Positions 1 to 5,970 of a stretch of 8,900 nucleotides of DNA are shown here, in pieces. The stretch is from Opitutia bacterium. GTDB taxonomy: Bacteria > Verrucomicrobiota > Verrucomicrobiae > Opitutales > UBA953. Within the stretch, counting starts at the first letter, position 1. Each line of letters opens with the position of its first letter. Location of the stretch: NCBI GenBank assembly GCA_947465345.1, contig CANHZL010000043.1:1-8900 (forward strand), given 5' to 3'. The position numbers were made by a program, and so were the translations under genes. The notes under the pieces were generated by a model. It had not been told where the DNA came from, searched no databases, and saw only the letters and a list, made by a program, of their open reading frames with translations.

Positions 1-466
1 CGCCGACCTTATCGAAACCCTGGGCGCGGCCATCTTCGGGCAGCAGCGGCGCGAGTTCTTCGTTGATGCCAAGGAGGTCGTTCAGCGTCAGCTCGAGTTC
101 GTTGCGATTTAGACGGCGGAGGACAGTGGCCTTGTTCGCCTGGTCGGCCGTGACGAGGTTCGTGGCCAGAGCCTTCGCGAACTTGGCTTTGTCGCCAGCC
201 TCCGGACGGGCTTTCTTCTTCGGTGGCATCTCGCCATGGTTCACGCGATCGAAGACGCGTACCCACTTGGCAAGGGTCTCAGCTTGGTTCAGGTCGGAGG
301 GGAGTTTGCCGAAATCGAGTCCGCCTTTGGCGCTCTCGGAGTCATGGCAGTCGGCGCAGTGTTTCTCGATGAACGGGCGGAGTTCGCGAGGCGGTTCGGC
401 GCGTAGCTGGACTGTCCCGAGCAAACAAGGGACGAGCAAGAGGGGGAGGGCGGTGCGACGGCGCAT
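1..466 (-). CDS. Planctomycete cytochrome c (PSCyt1) / PSD-domain protein, N-terminal part
   Basis: The reading frame starts at ATG 466-464 and is still open at base 1, so 155 codons of a longer gene are visible. An in-frame TAG lies just upstream, which supports this start. Residues 1-23 form an Arg-rich signal peptide with a hydrophobic core and a likely cleavage after LRA, so the protein should be exported. A single c-type heme motif, CADCH (C37, C40, H41), follows, then GEMPP (M80), the usual place for a distal Met ligand in this family. Residues from about 116 (RRLNRNELELTLNDLLG, then LPEDGRAQGF) resemble the PSD3/DUF1587 domain that follows PSCyt1 in large PVC proteins, which usually continue with DUF1592/1588/1595/1585 modules. 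The biochemical role of these proteins is not established; they are often linked to surface polysaccharide use. The gene is divergent from hemL and has no Shine-Dalgarno sequence. The family call is firm and the function is unknown. Confidence 0.88.
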   Translation of the reverse strand, partial: MRRRTALPLLLVPCLLGTVQLRAEPPRELRPFIEKHCADCHDSESAKGGLDFGKLPSDLNQAETLAKWVRVFDRVNHGEMPPKKKARPEAGDKAKFAKALATNLVTADQANKATVLRRLNRNELELTLNDLLGINEELAPLLPEDGRAQGFDKVG

Positions 467-535
467 CGGGGGTGTGGTCGCAGGCTAAGCTGAGGCCGGA
501 GGTTGAACAGGATTTTATGGGGTTTGGACTTCGGT

Positions 536-571
536 CTGGCCCGGCTGACTCAGCCCTTGCCCCAGGGCCAG
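536..571. promoter_or_regulatory. Nested inverted repeats in the hemL / PSCyt divergent intergenic region
   Basis: The 126 bp between the PSCyt start (466) and the hemL start (593) contain a perfect 6-1-6 palindrome, GGCTGA-C-TCAGCC (543-555). It is flanked by a 7-bp inverted repeat, CTGGCCC (536-542) with GGGCCAG (565-571). A shorter competing pairing, GCCCT (553-557) with AGGGC (564-568), would exclude the palindrome. The element ends 21 bases before the hemL GTG. It could be an operator shared by the divergent genes or a folded hemL leader, but short GC-rich dyads also arise by chance. No convincing -35/-10 pair was found on either strand of this interval. Confidence 0.3.
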
Positions 572-592
572 GTTTCTTCATCAGATTGGCCC

Positions 593-1870
593 GTGAATAC
601 CTCGGAGCAGCTTTTCCAACGCGCCCTCTCGATGATCCCGGGTGGCGTCAATTCCCCGGTCCGCGCTTTCCGCTCGGTCGGTGGTACCCCTTTCTTCACG
701 AAGTCGGCCAACGGCGCCCGTCTGACCACGGCCGACGGTCAGGAACTCGTGGACTTCGTCCTGACCTGGGGTCCGGCCATCCACGGTCACAATGACCCGG
801 ACATCCGCGCGGCGATCCGCGAGGCGCTCGACCGCGGCACGAGCTTCGGCACGCCAAATCCGCTCGAGGTCGAGATGGCGGAGCTGATCCTGTCCTGCGT
901 GCCAGCGGTGAAGAAGGTCCGTATGACCAACAGCGGCACCGAGGCCACGATGTCCGCCATCCGCCTCGCGCGTGGCTACACGGGACGTAATAAGATTATC
1001 AAGTTCTCGGGCTGCTATCACGGCCACGTTGACTCGCTCCTCGTGAAGGCCGGCTCCGGCGCGCTTACGCAGGGAAACCCCGATTCCGCCGGTGTCACGC
1101 CGGGCACCGCCGCTGATACGCTCGTCGCTGAATATAATAATCTACCCGCTCTCTCCGCGCTCTTCGACGCCAACCAAGGCCAGATCGCCGGCCTGATCGT
1201 CGAGCCGTTCCCGGCTAACGTCGGCCTGATCCTGCCCGACGCGGGTTTCCTTGCCGGTCTCCGTGAACTTTGCACTAAGCACGGCACGGTACTCATCTTC
1301 GATGAAGTGATGACGGGCTTCCGCCTCTCCCTCGCGGGTACGCAGGGTCTGCATGACGTCGTCCCGGACCTCGTCTGTATGGGTAAGATCATCGGCGGCG
1401 GCCTCCCGGTTGGCGCCTTCGGCGGCAAGGCTGAGATCATGGACAAGCTCGCCCCGCTCGGTCCGGTCTACCAGGCCGGTACGCTCTCGGGCAACCCGCT
1501 CGCCATGGCCGCCGGCCTCGCCGCGGTCCGCAAGCTGAAGTCGCAGAATCCTTACGCGCGTCTCGATGTCCTCGGCCGTCGCGTCCGCGACACGCTGCTC
1601 GCTGCCGCGCAGGCTAAGGGTATCCCGCTCCAGGTTCCGCAGGTTGGCTCGATGTTCTCGCTCTTCTTCAACACCGAGAAGGTCCGTAACTACGACCAGG
1701 CCATCGCCTCCAATGGCGATCTGTATCGTAAGGTCTTCCGTACCGCGCTCGACAAGGGTGTCTACCTCGCGCCTTCGCCTTACGAGACCGCGTTCCTATC
1801 GACCGCCCACGAAGGAGCGGACATCGATAAGGCCTGCGAAGTCCTCGATGCCGCCGTGCGCGCCCTCTGA
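593..1870 (+). CDS. hemL: Glutamate-1-semialdehyde 2,1-aminomutase (HemL)
   Basis: This cytoplasmic PLP enzyme converts glutamate-1-semialdehyde to 5-aminolevulinate, the last step of the C5 route to tetrapyrroles. From GTG 593 the protein is 425 residues, the usual family length, and opens [20 protein letters not shown] like other HemL proteins. With this start the PLP-binding lysine in [16 protein letters not shown] is K265, the same number as in E. coli HemL. Other fold-type I landmarks are NSGTEA (113-118), YHGHVD (142-147) and FDEVMTGFR (236-244, with D237 expected to contact the pyridine nitrogen). The frame is open upstream to TTG 503, but the extra 30 residues do not match the family and are rejected. 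No Shine-Dalgarno sequence precedes the GTG. The stop is 2 bp before proC, so the two genes are almost certainly co-transcribed. The enzyme implies 5-aminolevulinate synthesis from glutamyl-tRNA; hemA is not in the window. Confidence 0.96.
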   Translation: MNTSEQLFQRALSMIPGGVNSPVRAFRSVGGTPFFTKSANGARLTTADGQELVDFVLTWGPAIHGHNDPDIRAAIREALDRGTSFGTPNPLEVEMAELILSCVPAVKKVRMTNSGTEATMSAIRLARGYTGRNKIIKFSGCYHGHVDSLLVKAGSGALTQGNPDSAGVTPGTAADTLVAEYNNLPALSALFDANQGQIAGLIVEPFPANVGLILPDAGFLAGLRELCTKHGTVLIFDEVMTGFRLSLAGTQGLHDVVPDLVCMGKIIGGGLPVGAFGGKAEIMDKLAPLGPVYQAGTLSGNPLAMAAGLAAVRKLKSQNPYARLDVLGRRVRDTLLAAAQAKGIPLQVPQVGSMFSLFFNTEKVRNYDQAIASNGDLYRKVFRTALDKGVYLAPSPYETAFLSTAHEGADIDKACEVLDAAVRAL

Positions 1871-1872
1871 TC

Positions 1873-2676
1873 ATGCCTAAACTCGCTTTCATCGGTTCCG
1901 GACGCATGGCAGGGGCCATGGTGCAGGGCCTTCTTCGTTCGGGCGCCTGCGCTCCCGCTGACATCACCGTCATCGGAGGCAATGACTCCACCGCGGCTGA
2001 TCTTTCCAAGGCCACCGGCGTTCGCGTGGCGTCTAAGCCCGCTGAGCTTCTGGCCGGTGCGGATGCGGTCGTGCTCGCCTGCAAGCCGCAGCAGTTCGCC
2101 GACCTCGACCAGTCCTACGCCTCGCTCGCGCAGGGTAAACTTGTGCTCTCGATCCTCGCCGGCACGCGCCTCGCCACCATCGGCGCTTTCTTCTCGTCCG
2201 CCCGTAACGTCGCCCGCGCCATGCCCAACACCCCGGGCGCCGTCGGTCAGGGTATCAGCGCCCGTTGTTCCGCGACCCCGCTCGCCGCGGCCGACGCCCA
2301 GATTGTCGACGCCATCCTTTCCGGCCTCGGCCCCGTACTCGAACTCCCTGAGTCGATGTTCGATGCCGTCACCGCCGTCTCCGGCAGCGGCCCTGGTTTC
2401 TTCTTCGAATACGTCGCCGCTTACGAAGAGGCCGCCGTCGCCTTGGGCTTCACGCCCGAGCAGGCCAAGCTTCTCGTCCGCCAGACTTTCAGTGGTTCGC
2501 TCGCTCTGCTCGCCGCCACTGGCGAGACGCCGGTGAATCTGCGTATCCAGGTGACCTCGCCAGGTGGCACGACCAAGGCCGGCCTCGACGCCATGGAGAC
2601 AGGGAAGTTCCGCGAGATTGTCGCCTCCGCCCTCATCGCTGCCAAGAAACGCGGCGAAGAGCTGGGGAAGAAGTAA
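1873..2676 (+). CDS. proC: Pyrroline-5-carboxylate reductase (ProC)
   Basis: This cytoplasmic NAD(P)H-dependent enzyme reduces 1-pyrroline-5-carboxylate to L-proline, the last step of proline synthesis. The 267 residues are the normal length. The N-terminal Rossmann nucleotide-binding motif is FIGSGRMAGAM (6-16). ACKP (69-72) matches the conserved segment at the end of the Rossmann sheet. RAMPNTPGAVGQG (115-127) and AVSGSGPGFFFEY (168-180) are family signatures, and QVTSPGGTTKAGLDAME (226-241) is the C-terminal dimer and substrate-binding signature. All expected blocks are present and in order. The ATG lies 2 bp after the hemL stop, so translation is probably coupled. No Shine-Dalgarno sequence is visible. 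The stop codon sits inside an inverted repeat shared with the convergent sulfatase gene. Confidence 0.96.
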   Translation: MPKLAFIGSGRMAGAMVQGLLRSGACAPADITVIGGNDSTAADLSKATGVRVASKPAELLAGADAVVLACKPQQFADLDQSYASLAQGKLVLSILAGTRLATIGAFFSSARNVARAMPNTPGAVGQGISARCSATPLAAADAQIVDAILSGLGPVLELPESMFDAVTAVSGSGPGFFFEYVAAYEEAAVALGFTPEQAKLLVRQTFSGSLALLAATGETPVNLRIQVTSPGGTTKAGLDAMETGKFREIVASALIAAKKRGEELGKK

Positions 2677-2694
2677 GCGTCCGACGCTTACTTC
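2670..2694. terminator. Hairpin between convergent proC and sulfatase genes, possible bidirectional terminator
   Basis: GAAGTAAGCGT (2670-2680), loop CCG, then ACGCTTACTTC (2684-2694) make a perfect 11-bp inverted repeat with a 3-base loop. It contains the TAA of proC (2674-2676) in one arm and the TAA of the minus-strand sulfatase (2688-2690) in the other. It is the only candidate terminator between the converging genes, whose stops are just 11 bp apart. Neither flank carries a T-run, so it is not a textbook intrinsic terminator. It may end transcription weakly, act with Rho or protect the 3' ends of both mRNAs. Confidence 0.5.
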
Positions 2695-4280
2695 CCGGGC
2701 AGCGTGAACGGCGGGAGTTCGAACTTCACTGGGCTCGGGCCGACGCGCGGGTCTTCGACCTGCTTGAGCGTGGCGAGAAGCTGGGCGGACATGTGCTTGA
2801 GTGTGCCAGCATAAGCAGGGTCGGTGGCGATGTTCTTAATCTGGTCCGGATCCTTCGCGAGGTCGTAGAGTTCTTCGGCGGGGCGCTTGCCGAAGGAGTA
2901 GTCATAGACCCACTTGTATTGCGGATCATCGAAATGGTGCACGACCCAGGCCTTGGTCGGGCTGGCATCCATATCGGCGAAGGTGGCGAAGGTATTCTTC
3001 TCGACCTCCTCGAGCTTAGGGAGATCGGCACGTGATGTGAAGTTCGGGCTGCCCAGAGGCCAGCGGTCCGGGGCGAAGTTGCGGACGTACAGGAACTCCT
3101 TCGTGCGCAGGGCGCGGTGCGGGTAGGGCAGGTTACCTTCGCGAGCGGAGCCCACGTGACGTTCGCGACCCGTAACGACCCAGGTGCGGCTCGCGTCAAT
3201 CTGGCCGGCTTGGGCGGACTTCAGGAGCGGGACGATACTGCGTCCGGTCATGACGGCGGGCGGCTGGATGCCACCGAGCTCGAGGAACGTCGGGGCGAGG
3301 TCCATTAGGTTGACGAAGTCATCGATGACGCGTCCGGCCTTGATGCCCGGGCCGCGGACAATCAGGGCGACGTTGGTGCCGTGGTCGAAGAGGTTGCCCT
3401 TGCCGCCGGGGACGCCGGGCATGCCGTGGTCGCCGCTGATGACGAAGATTGTCTTCTCTAGTTCGCCGCGCTTCTCCAGTTCGGCGATGATCACGCCCAC
3501 GCCGGCATCCCAGGCTTGGGATTCGCCCATATAGTCGGCGACGTCGTCGCGGACCTCCGGGACGTCGGGGAGGAAGGCGGGGAGCTTGCCCTTGAGGTCG
3601 TCGGGGTTGATGCCCCAGAGGTTCACGCCGCTATGCTTCTCGAAGGTGCGGTGGGTGAGCGTCGGACCGAACCAATAGCAGAACGGTTTACCGTCTTTAC
3701 GGTCGGCGAGGAAGGCTCGGAAGTTGCCGCTGACTTCGGCGAGCAGCTTCGCCTTGGCATCCGCGAACGTCGCGCCGGCTTTAAGCATCTCCGTGGCATT
3801 TTCCGAGAAGTTGTTATATTTCCGGCCCGACTTCTCGTAGGCGTATTTCTGACCGCCGTACGGTGCGTCGGCGGGAGTGCCCGGGCTCCAGACCTTATGG
3901 CTCTTGCCAATGTGGTAGCCCGCATCGCGGAGCATTAACGGATAGCTGGGGATGGATGCGTCCCATTTTGCGCCGCTGAGGATCGCCCCCATATGGGTCC
4001 GGAAGAAATATTGTCCTGACAGGAGTGAACTGCGGCACGGCGTGCAGCTCGGTGAGGTCACGAAGGCGTGGCGGAAGATCGCGCCTTCGCCGGCGATGCG
4101 ATCGATGTTGGGCGTCTTGATGATCTGGTTGAGGCTCGGACGGGCGTCGATCTTGGCGTAGGCGCCGGCGTAGCGGCCCCAGTCGTCGGCGAAGCAGAAG
4201 ACGATATTCGGGCGCTCGGCGTCGGCGGCCGAGGAGGCCGCGGCGGCGAAGAGGCCAAGTAAGAGGGCGGGAAGTCTCAT
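2688..4280 (-). CDS. Exported type I sulfatase (formylglycine-dependent, CTPCR motif)
   Basis: This is a 530-residue arylsulfatase-superfamily (S1) enzyme expected to hydrolyse sulfate esters, probably on a glycan, outside the cytoplasm. Residues 1 to about 21 form a hydrophobic, Ala-rich signal peptide. RPNIVFCFADDWG (23-35) supplies metal-binding D32 and D33. CTPCR (79-83) is the formylglycine motif, with C79 as the residue to be converted. GKSHK (125-129) corresponds to the family GKWH block, SGDHG (282-286) gives metal ligands D284 and H285, and K294 is a likely sulfate contact. The C-terminal subdomain keeps MDASPTK and RPAEELYDL, also present in the neighbouring sulfatase, so the two look paralogous. 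All catalytic blocks are intact. The ATG lies 4 bp after the stop of that upstream sulfatase, giving a two-gene unit without a visible Shine-Dalgarno sequence. Substrate cannot be read from sequence; the closest SulfAtlas subfamily is uncertain, with S1_8-like only a guess. Confidence 0.93.
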   Translation of the reverse strand: MRLPALLLGLFAAAASSAADAERPNIVFCFADDWGRYAGAYAKIDARPSLNQIIKTPNIDRIAGEGAIFRHAFVTSPSCTPCRSSLLSGQYFFRTHMGAILSGAKWDASIPSYPLMLRDAGYHIGKSHKVWSPGTPADAPYGGQKYAYEKSGRKYNNFSENATEMLKAGATFADAKAKLLAEVSGNFRAFLADRKDGKPFCYWFGPTLTHRTFEKHSGVNLWGINPDDLKGKLPAFLPDVPEVRDDVADYMGESQAWDAGVGVIIAELEKRGELEKTIFVISGDHGMPGVPGGKGNLFDHGTNVALIVRGPGIKAGRVIDDFVNLMDLAPTFLELGGIQPPAVMTGRSIVPLLKSAQAGQIDASRTWVVTGRERHVGSAREGNLPYPHRALRTKEFLYVRNFAPDRWPLGSPNFTSRADLPKLEEVEKNTFATFADMDASPTKAWVVHHFDDPQYKWVYDYSFGKRPAEELYDLAKDPDQIKNIATDPAYAGTLKHMSAQLLATLKQVEDPRVGPSPVKFELPPFTLPGK

Positions 4281-4284
4281 CAGA

Positions 4285-5850
4285 TTATTTTAGAGGGGCT
4301 TTCTCGAAGTCGTCCTTTTTGACCCAACTAGCGTCGAGAAGTTCTCCGGACATATAACGTTCGTAGAAACGGTTCTTCTTCTTGTCTGCGGAAGGGTGGG
4401 CTTCGTACTCGGCGCCGCGGCCGATGGCGCGGAGATCGCCAGCGGCCTTCAGTTCGGCCCACATCTGGGTGTGCAGCTTTTCGAGGTCGATGACGCGGGT
4501 CGACGCGAGGTTCTTCACGCAGTCCACATCGGTTCTCAGGTCGTAGAGTTCCTGGCCGGGGCGCATGCCGAAGCAGAGTGCCCAGAACGGGTCGGAACCT
4601 TTCTCTCGGCGGGCGTGCAGTAGAAACGACTTCGTCGGACTCGCGTCAGTGTCGAGATAGCCCGTCTCCGGGTTGCAGGCCGGCCAGCGCGAGGGCTCGG
4701 CGTTTTCTAGGTAAGCGACGCCCTCCTTTACGATACCGCGAATCGGGTAGCCCGCGTCACCCGGTCGGCCGAGATCGTTGCGTTCGCGGCCGATCAGGGC
4801 GTGGTCGCGAGTCGGATTGGAGCGCCCGTCGATGCCGCTCTGGAAGATGTCGCTCAGGCTGCGCCCCGAGGTCGGGGCGAGCGCACCAGTTTTCGGCCAG
4901 CTGATACCAGCGGCTTCGAGGAAGGTCGGGGCGAAGTCGACGAAGCTCACGTAATCGGTAACCTTACGCCCGGGACTCTTGATGCCCTTGGGCCAGCGAA
5001 TTGCGAGGGGGAGGTGGTTGGCGTTCTCGTAGGCCGATCCCTTCACGCGCGGGAAAGGCATACCGTTATCACTCGTCACGACCACAATCGTGTTCTCGAG
5101 CTGGCCGGTTTTCTCGAGCATCGCCAGAGCTCGGCCCACGTGGCGGTCGAAGTGTTCGACCTCGTAGGCATAGTCCAGCATATCGCCACGGATCGTCTCA
5201 TTGTCGGGCCAATAGGCCGGCACGTGATCAATGTCGGTCGTCTTCTTGCCGCCGAGGCGGCCCCCACTCCCTTCTTCGTATTCGCGATGCGGCTCGATGC
5301 AGCCGAGCCAGAAGAACCAGGGCTGGCCGGGTTTGGCTTGCGTCAGGAACGCCTCGAAGTTGCCGCTATAGTCATTGTTGGTGATGCCGGTGGTCGGTGG
5401 CTGGGCTTTCTTTTGGTTGAACAGCTTGCCGGCCATTGCCCGCGGCGAACCATCGGCTTTGAGCGATAGGCCGGGTCCCCAGACCTTGCCAGTGGTTGCG
5501 TAGGCGTAGCCATTTTGCTCGAGGACGTCAGGGAAGATCGCGAACTCCGGCGGGAAGACGCATTGATGGTTAGCGGCCGCACCGAGGAGCCAAGGGTGAC
5601 GGCCGGTGAGAATCGCGGAACGCGAGGGCGTGCATTTCGCCGTCGGCGTGTAGGCGTTGAGGAAGAGCAGGCCTTCCTTGGCAACGCGATCGAAGTTGGG
5701 GGTCTTGACCCAAGGGCAGCCGTAGGCTCCGGCGTGGCCGTGCCCCCAGTCATCGGCGATCAGGAAGAGGACGTTGGGGCGGGCCGGTTCGGAGGCGACG
5801 AGGCCGGCGCAGTTGGCCCAGAAAAATGCAAGGAGCAGGGGGATACGCAT
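4285..5850 (-). CDS. Exported type I sulfatase (formylglycine-dependent, CTPSR motif; heparan N-sulfatase-like)
   Basis: This 521-residue S1-type sulfatase is the first gene of the sulfatase pair. A signal peptide covers residues 1 to about 20 (likely cleavage after VAS); the cysteine at 14 is not in a good lipobox, so it is not called a lipoprotein. RPNVLFLIADDWG (24-36) provides D33 and D34. CTPSR (73-77) is the classical cysteine-type formylglycine motif with C73. CIEPHRE (184-190) carries a conserved His, and TSDNGMPFPRVKG (259-271) gives metal ligands D261 and N262 and sulfate-binding K270. The SDNGMPFP block resembles heparan N-sulfatase (SGSH-like) proteins, so an N- or O-sulfated amino sugar is one possible substrate; this is inference. 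DASPTK and RPGQELYDL near the C terminus match the downstream paralogue. Transcription must start, or read through, in the 63 bp between the terminator at 5914-5949 and this gene. Maturation would need a formylglycine-generating enzyme encoded elsewhere. Confidence 0.93.
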   Translation of the reverse strand: MRIPLLLAFFWANCAGLVASEPARPNVLFLIADDWGHGHAGAYGCPWVKTPNFDRVAKEGLLFLNAYTPTAKCTPSRSAILTGRHPWLLGAAANHQCVFPPEFAIFPDVLEQNGYAYATTGKVWGPGLSLKADGSPRAMAGKLFNQKKAQPPTTGITNNDYSGNFEAFLTQAKPGQPWFFWLGCIEPHREYEEGSGGRLGGKKTTDIDHVPAYWPDNETIRGDMLDYAYEVEHFDRHVGRALAMLEKTGQLENTIVVVTSDNGMPFPRVKGSAYENANHLPLAIRWPKGIKSPGRKVTDYVSFVDFAPTFLEAAGISWPKTGALAPTSGRSLSDIFQSGIDGRSNPTRDHALIGRERNDLGRPGDAGYPIRGIVKEGVAYLENAEPSRWPACNPETGYLDTDASPTKSFLLHARREKGSDPFWALCFGMRPGQELYDLRTDVDCVKNLASTRVIDLEKLHTQMWAELKAAGDLRAIGRGAEYEAHPSADKKKNRFYERYMSGELLDASWVKKDDFEKAPLK

Positions 5851-5913
5851 GGCTCGGGAGTGGACCTACTAAGCAGGACGGGTGGGCGGCATGCAACGCC
5901 TCAGCACCAAGCT

Positions 5914-5949
5914 AAAGAAAAGGCCGGGCGACTTGCGTCGTCCGGCCTT
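5914..5949 (-). terminator. Rho-independent terminator of the DUF1080 gene
   Basis: On the minus strand, 21 bases after the DUF1080 stop, lies AAGGCCGG (5949-5942), an inner GACG/CGTC-type stem, a 4-base loop (5936-5933) and CCGGCCTT (5927-5920). This gives a 13-bp stem with one G-U pair. It is followed directly by a U-rich tail reading UUUUCUUU when the last stem bases are included. It is the clearest intrinsic terminator in the window and separates the DUF1080 transcript from the two sulfatases downstream. Confidence 0.88.
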
Positions 5950-5970
5950 CGCGGGAGCCTGCTGGTGAGC

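Noticed and set aside
512..519. AT-rich CATAAAAT (minus strand) as the -10 element of the PSCyt gene
   Set aside because: It resembles a -10 box about 50 bases before the start, but no acceptable -35 element lies upstream at suitable spacing.
503..592. Upstream TTG start giving HemL a 30-residue N-terminal extension
   Set aside because: The extension does not match HemL proteins. The GTG at 593 gives the normal 425-residue length, the family N terminus and the PLP lysine at position 265.
4801..5469. Plus-strand open frame of 222 codons opposite the first sulfatase
   Set aside because: It is antisense to a sulfatase with all catalytic motifs and has no family features of its own.
5867..5896. 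TTGCAT and TTAGTA with 18-base spacing as a sigma-70 promoter for the sulfatases (minus strand)
   Set aside because: The -10 candidate matches the consensus poorly, so it is no better than chance.
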